A DNA stretch of 64,000 nucleotides from Neptuniibacter sp. 1_MG-2023 (GCF_030547185.1 NZ_JAUOQR010000007.1:124001-188000); one strand, 5' to 3'. Counted from the first letter of the stretch, positions 26,723 through 35,778 are shown. The notes: generated by a model from the letters alone, not told the origin. Made by a program: numbers and translations.

Positions 26723-26750
26723 AATAAGGGGGCCTAAAGGCCCCCTTATT
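26723..26750 (-). terminator. strong hairpin between pstS and pstC
   Basis: A 12-bp perfect stem AATAAGGGGGCC / GGCCCCCTTATT with a 4-nt loop, 24 nt after the pstS stop. The following T content is weak (TTATTTCG), so it may be a partial terminator or a 3' stabiliser. Either would let PstS be made in excess over the membrane subunits. Confidence 0.75.
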
Positions 26751-26774
26751 GATGTCAAACATGTTCGAGGCGTA

Positions 26775-27746
26775 TTACATGCCTAGAGCAGCCATCTGTT
26801 TTTTAACTACAGCAGAAGGTAGAGGAATGTAGCCATCTTTAACTACAACTTCTTGACCTACTTTAGACATAACCATTTTCAGGAACTCTTTCTCTAGTGG
26901 TGCTAGAGGCTGACCTGGCTTTTTGTTCACGTATACGTAAAGTGAACGAGCAAGAGGGTATGTGCCGTTAAGTGCGTTTTCTGGTGAAGCTTCAACAAAC
27001 GCAGTGCCTTCTTTCTTAGTCAAAGGAAGCGCACGAACAGAGGCAGTCTTGTAGCCGATACCGGAGTAACCGATGCTGTTCAAAGAAGTAGATACAGACT
27101 GAACTACAGAAGCAGAACCTGGCTGTTCGTTAACGTTGTTTTTGAAATCGCCTTTACAAAGCGCTTTCTTCTTGAAGTAACCGTAAGTACCAGATACAGA
27201 GTTACGACCGAAGATCTGAACCGTTTTATCAGCTAAAGAACCTGTTACGCCTGCATCGCCCCAAGTAGCAATATCGTTTGCAGCGCCACACTTACGAGTA
27301 GATGAGAAGATCGCATCTACTTGAGCAATCGTTAGGCCTTTAACAGGGTTATCTTTATGAGCGAATACCGCTAAGGCATCGATAGCAACGGCTACAGGTG
27401 TTGGCTTATAGCCGTATTTCTTTTCAAATGCTTCTAGCTCTTTGTCTTTCATTTTACGAGACATAGGGCCAATGTTAGATGTGCCTTCAGTTAGTGCTGG
27501 TGGAGCAGTAGAAGAACCCGCAGCCTGAATCTGAATGTTAACGTTAGGGTAGTTACGTTTGAACTCTTCAGCCCACAACGTCATAAGGTTAGCTAGTGTG
27601 TCAGAACCTACAGATGAAAGGTTACCAGAAACACCAGAAGCCTTAGTGTAAACGGGTAGGTTTTTATCTAGAAGGTCAGATGCATTTGCAGCTACGCAAG
27701 TTGCAGAGATAGCAACAGCAGCAAATAACTTTTTCATAGGTTTCAT
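26775..27746 (-). CDS. pstS: phosphate-binding protein PstS
   Basis: 323 residues with a signal peptide ([22 protein letters not shown]). The mature part shows [56 protein letters not shown], where the serine, threonine and arginine residues bind phosphate, and [18 protein letters not shown] later. It is the periplasmic receptor of the Pst system. It has its own PHO-box-like promoter and a strong hairpin after the stop. Confidence 0.96.
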   Translation of the reverse strand: MKPMKKLFAAVAISATCVAANASDLLDKNLPVYTKASGVSGNLSSVGSDTLANLMTLWAEEFKRNYPNVNIQIQAAGSSTAPPALTEGTSNIGPMSRKMKDKELEAFEKKYGYKPTPVAVAIDALAVFAHKDNPVKGLTIAQVDAIFSSTRKCGAANDIATWGDAGVTGSLADKTVQIFGRNSVSGTYGYFKKKALCKGDFKNNVNEQPGSASVVQSVSTSLNSIGYSGIGYKTASVRALPLTKKEGTAFVEASPENALNGTYPLARSLYVYVNKKPGQPLAPLEKEFLKMVMSKVGQEVVVKDGYIPLPSAVVKKQMAALGM

Positions 27747-27796
27747 GTAAAGCTCCAGAGAGTCTTAATATTTTTGTGAAAGTTAATATGAGGAGA

Positions 27797-27830
27797 ACTA
27801 TAGGCAGCTTTAATGACAAATATGTGACAG
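27797..27830 (-). promoter_or_regulatory. putative PHO-box promoter of pstS
   Basis: Minus-strand reading: CTGTCAC-ATAT-TTGTCAT (27813-27830), nearly the textbook PHO box, then 10 nt, then TATAGT (27797-27802) as -10. It is the best of the three PHO-box-like sites in the window. Confidence 0.82.
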
Positions 27831-27894
27831 CGCAAAACATTTTTTAAAAAGTGAACGTTTTTTCAATATGGGGTTTGAATGATTAATACTTTTG

Positions 27895-27992
27895 TATAAT
27901 CTTCGACTAATATTGATAAATAGCCTAGCAAGCTTTGTAAGCTTGATGGCATACGCTACCAAGTGAAGTTGGTTAAATAGCGTTAGTACGCT
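27895..27992 (+). promoter_or_regulatory. promoter and structured leader of the thioesterase gene
   Basis: A consensus TATAAT (27895-27900, TTGAAT 14 nt upstream as a poor -35) starts a leader of about 105 nt. It holds a perfect hairpin CAAGCTT-TGT-AAGCTTG (27929-27945). It then holds ACGCT (27953-27957), an inner hairpin ACCAA-GTGAAG-TTGGT (27958-27973), and AGCGT (27979-27983), which can close on the first ACGCT or instead pair with a second ACGCT (27988-27992). The Shine-Dalgarno GAGGTGA lies just after. Two exclusive folds are possible, as in attenuators or riboswitches. No known class recognised. Confidence 0.4.
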
Positions 27993-28012
27993 CCTGTCGA
28001 GGTGACTTAATA

Positions 28013-28411
28013 ATGATAATAAATGATGATGAAAGCCTACAACCAGAAGGTGAGCTGAGTTTGCAGCTACCGGCGGCTTGTGATGCCACAAATATGTTTG
28101 GTGACGTTTATGGAGGTTGGGTGTCTGCGAAGATGGTACAAGCATCAGAGATATTCTCTGCTCGTCTATCTAAAGGACGAATCTCTACTGTATCCATTGG
28201 CCAGATGGCATTTATGTCCCCGGTTCGTGTGGGAACCATTATGTCGTTCTATACTCAATTGGTAGAGACAGGTCATACTTCTATGCGTATCAAAGTAGAA
28301 GCTTGGGGCTGCTGCCCTGATGGTACGGAGTTGCGTAAAGTGACCGAGGCTGAATGTGTGCAGGTTGCGATTGACGGTCATGGTCATATTCGTGGTTTGG
28401 ATGCCTTCTAA
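28013..28411 (+). CDS. YciA-like acyl-CoA thioesterase
   Basis: 132 residues, one hotdog domain. GELSLQLPAACDATNMFGDVYGGWVSAKMVQASEIFSARLSKGRISTVSIGQMAFMSPVRVG matches YciA, where the DxNxxGDIFGGW segment carries the catalytic Asp and the CoA contact. It hydrolyses acyl-CoAs, releasing CoA. It is divergent from pstS and preceded by an unusually structured leader. Acyl preference cannot be read from sequence. Confidence 0.87.
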   Translation: MIINDDESLQPEGELSLQLPAACDATNMFGDVYGGWVSAKMVQASEIFSARLSKGRISTVSIGQMAFMSPVRVGTIMSFYTQLVETGHTSMRIKVEAWGCCPDGTELRKVTEAECVQVAIDGHGHIRGLDAF

Positions 28412-28453
28412 TCTGGTTGATAGCGCAGCGTTACGAGTTTGTTGGATCAAGTA

Positions 28454-29683
28454 TTAACCAAAAAACCAATAACCGACACTAATCGCGGCAATAATACCGG
28501 CTAAATCAGCCGTTAACCCGCAGGCTATTGCATGGCGGGTATGGCGTATTCCCACGGAACCAAAGTAAACGGCCAGTACATAGAAGGTTGTTTCGGTTGA
28601 ACCTTGAATGATTGAGGCGAGATAAGCGGGAAATGAATCTACGCCATGGGTGTTCATTGTTTCCAGCATCATCGCCCGAGCACCGGAGCCGGATAATGGT
28701 TTCATGATTGCGGTTGGGAGGGCGTCAGCAAAGCGCGTATCGAACCCTAAAGCACCTAAACCTTCACGCAGAAGCCAGATAAACCCCTCTAAAGCTCCAC
28801 TCTCCCTCAGTACGCCTATAGCCACCAGCATCGCAAGTAGATAGGGGATGATCTTAATCGCTACCTCAAACCCCTCTTTGGCACCCTCAATAAATGTCTC
28901 ATAGACGTTGACCTTCTTTATATGCGAAATCAATAGAAAGCCGATAACGGCGGTGAAAATTGTAAAGTTCCCAACAAGGGAGGATTGGCGCTGTAATTGA
29001 TCCACCGTAAGGGTGGAGAAGTAACCGATAAAGGCAAGTAGAAAAGCGATGAATCCACCGATGTAGAGCAGTATTACACGTTCCCATAACGGTATTTTCT
29101 GTACAAAGCTTACCGCCAGTAATCCTGCTAATGTAGAGCAACATGTAGCAATTAGAATAGGGATAAAAACAGAGGTTGGGTCACTAGCGCCTTGTTGAGC
29201 TCGGTAAAGAAAGACGGTAATTGGGAAGAGGGTAACTGAAGACGTATTTAGGACTAAAAATAGAATTTGTGCATTACTGGCTGTATCTTTTTGCGGATTT
29301 AGCGTCTGTAAATCACGCATCGCTTTAAGTCCTAAGGGGGTTGCAGCGTTGTCGAGCCCAAGAATATTAGCAGAGAGGTTCATAGTCATAGAGCCTAAGG
29401 CTGGATGGCCTTTAGGAACGTCTGGCATTAAGCGAGTAAACAAGGGACTTATTCCGCGGGCAAACTTATCCACAAGCCCTGAGCTTTCGGCTAACTTCAT
29501 CATCCCTAGCCAAAAAGCTAACGTGCCGATTAGGCCAATAGACAGCTCTACGGATAGCTTCGACATATCAAATGTAGATTGAACAAGGCGTTGAAATACA
29601 CCGGAATCATCTAGCCAAAGCCACTGATACAAAGCGGCACTAAAGGCGATAAGAAAAAAGCTGAGCCATATGCGTTGTAGCAT
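28454..29683 (-). CDS. SpmA-SpmB-type nucleoside-recognition membrane protein
   Basis: 409 residues, strongly hydrophobic. Two related halves: the first with MTMNLSANILGLDNAATPLGLKAMRDLQ and NAQILFLVLNTSSVTLFP (as in SpmA), the second with EGAKEGFEVAIKIIPYLLAMLVAIGVLRESG and PLSGSGARAMMLE...QGSTETTFYVLAVYFGSVGIRHTRHA (as in SpmB). In Bacilli these are separate spore maturation genes. The fused form occurs in non-sporulating proteobacteria. The function is not established; a transport role is usually assumed. Confidence 0.85.
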   Translation of the reverse strand: MLQRIWLSFFLIAFSAALYQWLWLDDSGVFQRLVQSTFDMSKLSVELSIGLIGTLAFWLGMMKLAESSGLVDKFARGISPLFTRLMPDVPKGHPALGSMTMNLSANILGLDNAATPLGLKAMRDLQTLNPQKDTASNAQILFLVLNTSSVTLFPITVFLYRAQQGASDPTSVFIPILIATCCSTLAGLLAVSFVQKIPLWERVILLYIGGFIAFLLAFIGYFSTLTVDQLQRQSSLVGNFTIFTAVIGFLLISHIKKVNVYETFIEGAKEGFEVAIKIIPYLLAMLVAIGVLRESGALEGFIWLLREGLGALGFDTRFADALPTAIMKPLSGSGARAMMLETMNTHGVDSFPAYLASIIQGSTETTFYVLAVYFGSVGIRHTRHAIACGLTADLAGIIAAISVGYWFFG

Positions 29684-29807
29684 TAGATTCCCTGCTAATA
29701 GTCGGGGTCAACGGTCGATTTGAGTATAACGAAACGCGACATAAATGATATGGGCCAGGTTTCTATTTAGCAAAACAGCGGATGATTAGATAAGCGATGT
29801 TACCGCG

Positions 29808-30767
29808 CTATATATCCATTCTGTTTTGAAGATGTTCAAACTGCTGTTCAATTGTATCTAGGTTTGTTTGCATATAGTCCATAAAGGCTTTCATGGCTGG
29901 GGTCGGATATTTTGATTCCGGGTAAACTACAGACCAAGAACGATTTAATGGGAAACCGGTCAATGAGATAGCGTGAAGGTTTTTAAGTCTCAGTTCCGCT
30001 AGCAAGCTGAGCTTAGGCAGAACCGCGACCCCTAAACCTGCGATAACCGCATGTTTAATGGCTGCATTTGAGCCCAATTCCATCACTCCCTTCAGTTTTA
30101 ACCCGTTTTTGAAACAATGATTTTCCAAGGCTAAGCGAGAACCTGAGCCCGCTTCACGTAGTAGTAGCTGACTATTAAGAAACTGCTGCGGAGAAATGTT
30201 TTTTTGCGTTATAAATGGATGATTTGCAGGTACAACTGGAACTAGCTCATTGTTTAAAAAAGGTAAAACTTTCAGTGGCCGGTTTTCCGGTACAAGGCCC
30301 ATGATTGTTAAATCATCTCTATTTTCTTCCATACGTTGTAAGGCTGTGGCGCGGTTAACAACGGAAACGGTGATATGAACATTAGGATGTAAAATTGAAA
30401 AATCTTTGATCAGATAAGGCACTACATATTGTGCAGTACTAACCGCCACGAGTCGGAGATCGCCTGCGACTTTACCTTGTTGTTCACTCAGATCGATCTG
30501 TAGTTTTTCGAGTTCTCTAAAAATAGACTCAGTGTGTACCGCCAGTGCTTCCCCCGCGCCGGTAATGTATAAGCGCCTACCAACATATTCAAATAAAGGT
30601 GAGCCAAGGGCCTGCTCTAATTGCCGGATTTGTCCACTCACAGCAGGTTGGGTTAAGCCTAATTTCTCACCGGCTTTACTGTAATTTAGTGAAGAATAAA
30701 CCGCATGAAATACCTGAAGTTGTCGGAATGTTAAGCGATTAGCGATGCGAGGTACTGTGTATTGCAT
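29808..30767 (-). CDS. LysR regulator, PycR-like
   Basis: 319 residues. Helix-turn-helix at about 15-65 (RQLQVFHAVYSSLNYSKAGEKLGLTQPAVSGQIRQLE), then a substrate-binding domain with RLVAVSTAQYVVPYLIKDF, characteristic of CbbR/PycR-like LysR members. It is divergent from pycA, with a perfect 7-bp-arm palindrome between them. In Pseudomonas a LysR gene (pycR) stands in the same place relative to pycAB. Effector unknown. Confidence 0.87.
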   Translation of the reverse strand: MQYTVPRIANRLTFRQLQVFHAVYSSLNYSKAGEKLGLTQPAVSGQIRQLEQALGSPLFEYVGRRLYITGAGEALAVHTESIFRELEKLQIDLSEQQGKVAGDLRLVAVSTAQYVVPYLIKDFSILHPNVHITVSVVNRATALQRMEENRDDLTIMGLVPENRPLKVLPFLNNELVPVVPANHPFITQKNISPQQFLNSQLLLREAGSGSRLALENHCFKNGLKLKGVMELGSNAAIKHAVIAGLGVAVLPKLSLLAELRLKNLHAISLTGFPLNRSWSVVYPESKYPTPAMKAFMDYMQTNLDTIEQQFEHLQNRMDI

Positions 30768-30787
30768 AAGCTATATTTCATTTCATG

Positions 30788-30805
30788 TATAAGGTAAACC
30801 TTATA
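30788..30805. promoter_or_regulatory. palindromic operator between the LysR gene and pycA
   Basis: Perfect inverted repeat TATAAGG-TAAA-CCTTATA, 20 nt from the LysR start codon and 78 nt from the pycA start. It is a likely site for the divergent LysR protein. Confidence 0.5.
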
Positions 30806-30883
30806 GTAAAACAAAAAAATAACGATTTCTTCTTTTAGTGATAGGCAATTACGCTGTGCATTCTCGCTGTTGAGGAAAAGGTT

Positions 30884-32299
30884 ATGTTGAAAAAAGTTTT
30901 GATTGCTAATCGAGGGGAGATCGCAGTACGTATTGTGCGAGCCTGTGCGGAGATGAGTATCCGGTCGGTAGCGATCTATACGGAGCCGGATCGTTATGGG
31001 CTGCATGTTAAGCGTGCTGATGAGGCTTATTCGTTAGGTGATGATCCATTAGCCGGTTACTTAGATCCTTTGCGGATTGTAAATCTAGCCTTAGAGACCG
31101 GTTGTGATGCGATTCATCCAGGCTACGGGTTTTTATCTGAAAATCCTGAACTTGCTCGGTTATGCGAAAAGAACGGTGTGATTTTCATCGGTCCTAAATC
31201 GAGTGTCATACATGGCATGGGTGATAAAACTCAAGCTCGTGACAGTATGCGAGCAGCCAATGTACCGGTAACGCCAGGTTCGGAGAGCAATTTAAGTGGT
31301 TTGGACGAGGCGCTAGAGCTAGCTAAAGAGATTGGTTATCCCGTCATGGTCAAAGCAACCTCCGGTGGGGGTGGGCGAGGTATCCGTCGTTGCGATAGTG
31401 ATGAAGAACTGATCACCCAGTTTCCCCGTGTCATTTCTGAGGCAACGAAAGCGTTTGGATCTGCTGAAGTGTTTATGGAGAAGTGCATTGTTGACCCTTT
31501 GCATATCGAAGTTCAGATACTGGCGGATAGCCATGGCAATGTAATCCACCTATTTGAGCGTGACTGCTCTATACAACGCCGAAATCAGAAACTGATTGAG
31601 ATTGCACCAAGCCCTCAGTTATCCCAAGAGAAACGGGAATATATCGGTGATTTAGCGGTACGCGCGGCTAAAGCGGTCGGTTATGAGAACGCAGGTACAG
31701 TGGAGTTTTTGATCACCGGTGATGAAGTGTATTTCATGGAGATGAATACACGAGTGCAAGTTGAGCATACGATCAGCGAACAAATTACGGGTGTTGATAT
31801 TGTTCAGGAGCAGCTAAAGGTCGCCTCTGGTTTAGCTCTGACATACAAACAAGACGATATTCAATTTCGTGGTTATGCGTTGCAATTTAGGATCAATGCT
31901 GAAGACCCTAAAAATGATTTCTTACCCAGTTTTGGTCGAGTGAGTCATTACTACGCTCCTGGTGGCCCAGGTGTGCGAGTTGATACAGCTATTTATACCG
32001 GTTATGAGATACCACCTTATTACGATTCGATGTGTCTTAAATTGGTTGTTTGGGCCCTATCTTGGGATCAGGTGATCGCCCGTGGTCAGCGTGCATTAGA
32101 TGACATGCGTCTACACGGTATTAAAACGACCGCGGATTATTATCAGCAGATCCTACGCCATCCAGATTTTAAGGATGCCAATTTTAATACGAGTTTTGTG
32201 CCGAATCATCCAGAACTGCTGGATTACTCCGTGAAACGCCACCCAAGTGAAATAGCTTTAGCTATTGCGAGCGCTATCGCCGCCCATGCTGGTTGGTAA
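30884..32299 (+). CDS. pycA: pyruvate carboxylase subunit A (biotin carboxylase)
   Basis: 471 residues. Starts KKVLIANRGEIAVRIVRACAEM, with the ATP-grasp glycine loop KATSGGGGRGIRR, the EKCIVDPLHIEVQILAD segment, and the catalytic region FMEMNTRVQVEHTISEQITG. This is the biotin carboxylase fold. Followed 18 nt later by the carboxyltransferase/biotin subunit and not by accB, it belongs to a two-subunit pyruvate carboxylase rather than to acetyl-CoA carboxylase. It carboxylates the biotin of PycB with ATP and bicarbonate to replenish oxaloacetate. Confidence 0.9.
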   Translation: MLKKVLIANRGEIAVRIVRACAEMSIRSVAIYTEPDRYGLHVKRADEAYSLGDDPLAGYLDPLRIVNLALETGCDAIHPGYGFLSENPELARLCEKNGVIFIGPKSSVIHGMGDKTQARDSMRAANVPVTPGSESNLSGLDEALELAKEIGYPVMVKATSGGGGRGIRRCDSDEELITQFPRVISEATKAFGSAEVFMEKCIVDPLHIEVQILADSHGNVIHLFERDCSIQRRNQKLIEIAPSPQLSQEKREYIGDLAVRAAKAVGYENAGTVEFLITGDEVYFMEMNTRVQVEHTISEQITGVDIVQEQLKVASGLALTYKQDDIQFRGYALQFRINAEDPKNDFLPSFGRVSHYYAPGGPGVRVDTAIYTGYEIPPYYDSMCLKLVVWALSWDQVIARGQRALDDMRLHGIKTTADYYQQILRHPDFKDANFNTSFVPNHPELLDYSVKRHPSEIALAIASAIAAHAGW

Positions 32300-32317
32300 G
32301 AGATATAGGATTGAGTT

Positions 32318-34108
32318 ATGACTACGAAAAAGATAGAAATTACCGATGTTGTTCTGCGAGATGCGCATCAGTCTCTTATCGCTACCCGTATGCGAACAGA
32401 AGATATGCTACCTATCTGTGAAAAGTTAGATAAGGTGGGTTATTGGTCGTTGGAAGCATGGGGTGGAGCAACGTTTGATGCCTGTATTCGTTTCCTTAAA
32501 GAAGATCCTTGGGAGCGTCTGCGTCAACTTCGTAAAGCTTTACCTAATACCCGTCTTCAGATGTTGCTGCGAGGACAAAATTTATTAGGCTATCGTCATT
32601 ATGCTGATGATGTTGTTGACCATTTTGTGCAGAAAGCTGCAGATAATGGTATTGATGTGTTTCGTGTCTTTGATGCATTGAATGATCTTCGCAACATTGA
32701 ACGTGCGATGAAAGCCGTTAAAAAAGCAGGCAAACATGCGCAGGGAACCATCTGTTATACCACCAGCCCTGTGCACACTAATGAACTCTTTGTACAGCAA
32801 GCTATTGATCTGAAAAAGATGGGGGCTGACTCGATTGCCATAAAAGATATGGCAGGTCTGCTTAGCCCTTATGATACTTATGCTTTGGTTAAGGCGATTA
32901 AAGAGGCTGTGGATCTTCCATTAGTTGTGCATAGCCATTCTACATCAGGACTTGCACCGCTCTGTCAAATGAAAGCAATAGAAGCTGGTGCAGATATTAT
33001 CGATACTGCGATCTCTTCATTTGCGGGTGGTACAAGTCATCCTGCGACTGAATCGCAAGTGGCTGCGTTGAAGGGCAGTGAGTTTGATACAGGATTAGAT
33101 CTTGAGTTGTTATCGGAGATAGCGGATTATTTCCGAGAAGTGCGTAAAAAATATCATCAGTTCGAAAGTGAGTTTACACGCGAGGATATATCAGTACAGA
33201 TCAATCAAGTTCCAGGCGGCATGATGTCTAATTTGGCTAATCAGCTAAAAGAGCAAAACGCTTTGGATTCTATTCGCGATGTTTTTGCTGAAATACCGCG
33301 GGTAAGAAAAGATCTAGGCTATCCACCATTGGTGACACCGACCTCTCAAATTGTTGGTACGCAAGCCGTTTACAATGTATTGGCAGGGCAGCGTTATAAA
33401 ACGATTACCAATGAAGTTAAGCGTTATTTGCTCGGCGGATATGGTCGTCCCCCTGCACCGGTAAATAGTGAATTACAGCAGCAGGCCATAGGTGCAGAAG
33501 TCTGCAATGAAGGGCGCCCTGCGGATTTGTTAGTACCTGAATTCCAAAAATTGAGTGATGAGATTGGCTCTCTGGCTAAGAATGAGGAAGATGTACTGAC
33601 CTATGCTATGTTCCCTGATTTAGGCAAGGAATATCTACAGCAGCGAGAAGCGGGAACCTTAGAGCCTGAGGTTCTGACCACTCTTAATAGTTCGCCAGCT
33701 CCCGTTGCAGCGTCTGAATTTTTAATCGATGTTCACGGCGAGAGCTATGAAGTGGCCATTACGGGTGTGGGTGATGCGGGCACAGGAAAGCGTAAGCTTT
33801 ACCTCTCACTTGATGGTATGCCAGAAGAGGTTATTTTCGAATCTTTAAATGAGTTTGTTGCTGATGACACTAAAGGGCGGAAGCGTGCAACAGATCCCGG
33901 GCATGTGAGTGCAGCAATGCCGGGTAATGTTGTCGAGGTGTTAGTTCAAGAAGGCACGGCTGTAACCGCTGGGCAGGGTGTTATGGTGATTGAAGCAATG
34001 AAGATGGAGATGGAGGTTCATTCCAACGTGGATGGAATAGTTAAGGCTGTGTATGTGCAAAAAGGTGACCGTGTTACTCCCGGTGAGATTCTAATCGATA
34101 TTGGTTAA
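32318..34108 (+). CDS. pycB: pyruvate carboxylase subunit B (OadA-like)
   Basis: 596 residues. N-terminal carboxyltransferase TIM barrel with VVLRDAHQSLIATRMRTEDM, LRGQNLLGYRHYADDVV, the carbamylated-lysine region AIKDMAGLLSPY and HSHSTSGLAP metal ligands; a conserved central domain (about 300-460); and a C-terminal biotinyl domain with IEAMKMEME, biotin on K562. The same domain set occurs in oxaloacetate decarboxylase alpha. The neighbouring biotin carboxylase and the absence of membrane oadB/oadG genes favour pyruvate carboxylase. Confidence 0.9.
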   Translation: MTTKKIEITDVVLRDAHQSLIATRMRTEDMLPICEKLDKVGYWSLEAWGGATFDACIRFLKEDPWERLRQLRKALPNTRLQMLLRGQNLLGYRHYADDVVDHFVQKAADNGIDVFRVFDALNDLRNIERAMKAVKKAGKHAQGTICYTTSPVHTNELFVQQAIDLKKMGADSIAIKDMAGLLSPYDTYALVKAIKEAVDLPLVVHSHSTSGLAPLCQMKAIEAGADIIDTAISSFAGGTSHPATESQVAALKGSEFDTGLDLELLSEIADYFREVRKKYHQFESEFTREDISVQINQVPGGMMSNLANQLKEQNALDSIRDVFAEIPRVRKDLGYPPLVTPTSQIVGTQAVYNVLAGQRYKTITNEVKRYLLGGYGRPPAPVNSELQQQAIGAEVCNEGRPADLLVPEFQKLSDEIGSLAKNEEDVLTYAMFPDLGKEYLQQREAGTLEPEVLTTLNSSPAPVAASEFLIDVHGESYEVAITGVGDAGTGKRKLYLSLDGMPEEVIFESLNEFVADDTKGRKRATDPGHVSAAMPGNVVEVLVQEGTAVTAGQGVMVIEAMKMEMEVHSNVDGIVKAVYVQKGDRVTPGEILIDIG

Positions 34109-34117
34109 AACCCCATT

Positions 34118-34157
34118 AGTCTGCGGGGTGGGTTATTGATCTCGCAGACTTTTTTTT
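34118..34157 (+). terminator. terminator after pycAB
   Basis: Perfect 8-bp stem AGTCTGCG (34118-34125) / CGCAGACT (34143-34150), 17-nt loop, then seven further T. It ends 18 nt before the carbonic anhydrase ATG, so that gene needs its own promoter or readthrough. Confidence 0.85.
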
Positions 34158-34174
34158 GATACAAGTGAGCGACT

Positions 34175-34840
34175 ATGGAAAAGATAATTAAAGGTGTGTT
34201 GGATTTTAAACTCAATGTTTACCCCAAGCGGAAAGACCTTTTTGGTGAGCTTGCTGACCAAGGTCAAAAGCCCGATGTTCTTTTCTTTACCTGTTCAGAT
34301 TCACGAATAGATCCTAATTTACTGACCGGCTCCCATCCGGGTGATCTATTTATCTGCCGTAATGCAGGTAATGTTATCCCTCCTCATAGTAATGAAACCG
34401 GTGGTATGACCGCTTCAATTGAGTATGCAGTGGCGGTGCTCGGTGTTCGTCATATTATTGTTTGTGGACATACAGATTGCGGTGCGATTAAAGGAGCATT
34501 AGATATTGAGGCGTTAAATGGCTTGCCTCATGTTAAAGAGTGGCTTGGGCATTGCCGTTCTGCGATGGAAATTGTGCGAGAGCGTAATGGTATTCCCTGG
34601 AATCAAGGCGTTGATTCATGCCATTTGAATGAAGCGATTGAAGAAAATGTATTGCAACAAGTTCAACATCTTCGTACTCATCCTGTGGTTGCTGCCAAAT
34701 TAGCGACGGGAAAAATTGAGATCCATGGCTGGGTTTACGATATTAAGTCAGGCTCCATTCGTTGCTGTCGCCATAATGATGATGAGTTTAGCGATTTTCA
34801 CGAGCTTTATGCGGAGATGATCTCTAGCCTTTCAGAGTAG
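34175..34840 (+). CDS. beta-carbonic anhydrase
   Basis: 221 residues. The zinc ligands are C40 (FFTCSDSRIDPN, with the D42-R44 dyad), H99 and C102 (CGHTDCGAIKG). FICRNAGNVIPP and GGMTASIEYAVAVLGVRHIIVCGHTDCG complete the family signature. It interconverts CO2 and bicarbonate. Its place directly behind pycAB suits bicarbonate supply to biotin carboxylase. Confidence 0.94.
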   Translation: MEKIIKGVLDFKLNVYPKRKDLFGELADQGQKPDVLFFTCSDSRIDPNLLTGSHPGDLFICRNAGNVIPPHSNETGGMTASIEYAVAVLGVRHIIVCGHTDCGAIKGALDIEALNGLPHVKEWLGHCRSAMEIVRERNGIPWNQGVDSCHLNEAIEENVLQQVQHLRTHPVVAAKLATGKIEIHGWVYDIKSGSIRCCRHNDDEFSDFHELYAEMISSLSE

Positions 34841-34859
34841 AGACCACATTTATGACGCT

Positions 34860-35369
34860 TTATTGGTTTCTGTTACGTATGGCTTGTACTAGAGATACTA
34901 GCTGAGTGATACGGACATTACTTAGTTGCCGATAGTCTAAATAAGGACACAGAATCAAAGGTTCTTGAGTACTGACTGCAAAATGCTCATCTAGCCACGT
35001 TAGGTGAGCAAGTTTTAACTGTTTAGCGTAGGTTTTTCCTGCCACTATATGGATGGTATCTGGCTGTTCGAAAGAGGGGGGAGAGAACAGCAAAGCCTCC
35101 CTGCTTTCTGCCTGAAATAGAAAAGTATCGCGATAATCCTGCCAAGTGAATTTAGCATCGAACCGTTTCTCTTCTTGATAAAGCTCAAATAGAAATTTAG
35201 CACTCACATTAAATATTTTACGCCAATGGTTACTCGTCGCTTGGCCTATGTTGTGTGCTTCTTCGGGTAAAAGTGCTTGGATGGTTGATAAGTTCAGGTA
35301 ATCATCAAGGGGTGGCCTATTGGCAATATAGATAGCAAGGTTAAAATTTTTAGCGCCAAAACCGACCAT
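34860..35369 (-). CDS. conserved hypothetical protein (possibly DUF6942)
   Basis: 169 residues, soluble. Distinctive stretches are NLAIYIANRPPLDDYL, HWRKIFNVSAKFLFEL and TWQDYRDTFLFQ. I have a faint memory of this pattern in a domain of unknown function (DUF6942) in marine gammaproteobacteria, but cannot confirm it. It follows the ribbon-helix-helix gene on the same strand by 58 nt. Function unknown. Confidence 0.6.
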   Translation of the reverse strand: MVGFGAKNFNLAIYIANRPPLDDYLNLSTIQALLPEEAHNIGQATSNHWRKIFNVSAKFLFELYQEEKRFDAKFTWQDYRDTFLFQAESREALLFSPPSFEQPDTIHIVAGKTYAKQLKLAHLTWLDEHFAVSTQEPLILCPYLDYRQLSNVRITQLVSLVQAIRNRNQ

Positions 35370-35427
35370 ACAAAATATTCCGATGTTAATGAGGAGCGTT
35401 ATGGTTATATCAGATCAAGTAGAGCGC

Positions 35428-35778
35428 CTAATGTCGCTGCTCTATCTCATTTATTAAGATTGAATCTGCATCAAGTGTATTAATGGAAACCTCCCCATTA
35501 ACCGGAATATCTCCAGTCAATTGTAACGCGAGATAGCGCATACAACAGACTCTTAAAAAGGATGTAAAGTTGCCTAAGTCATGCCCTGCATCGATTGATT
35601 CATGATAGAGACGGGTAAGCATCTGAGGAATGTTCATCTGATCCCGCTGAGCAATCTCTTCTAGAGTGCTCCAGAAATAGTTTTCCAGACGAACGCTAGT
35701 GACCATGCCGTCTATACGTAGAGAGCGTGTACTGCTTTTCCATAACTCAGGATTCGCGTTAATAAATAATTTACACAT
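35428..35778 (-). CDS. ribbon-helix-helix domain protein
   Basis: 116 residues. SLRIDGMVTSVRLENYFWSTLEEIAQRDQMNIPQMLTRLYHESIDAG matches the RHH_4 family, a predicted DNA-binding ribbon-helix-helix, with the following conserved NFTSFLRVCCMRYLA. The family is widespread in proteobacteria and is generally annotated as an arylsulfate sulfotransferase-like or DNA-binding protein without proven targets. It may control itself and the adjacent hypothetical gene. Confidence 0.8.
   Translation of the reverse strand: MCKLFINANPELWKSSTRSLRIDGMVTSVRLENYFWSTLEEIAQRDQMNIPQMLTRLYHESIDAGHDLGNFTSFLRVCCMRYLALQLTGDIPVNGEVSINTLDADSILINEIEQRH

Noticed and set aside
26723-26750. pstS-pstC hairpin as a REP-type repeat
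   Set aside because: It occurs once in the window and sits right after pstS, so a transcript-end or stabilising role explains it better.
27810-28145. Minus-strand frame of 111 codons across the pstS promoter and thioesterase start
   Set aside because: It overlaps the PHO-box promoter of pstS and the conserved thioesterase frame, and the product has no family features.
30884-32299. Reading pycA as acetyl-CoA carboxylase accC
   Set aside because: accB is not adjacent, while an OadA-like carboxyltransferase with a biotinyl domain follows within 18 nt and a LysR gene is divergent, as in pyruvate carboxylase loci.
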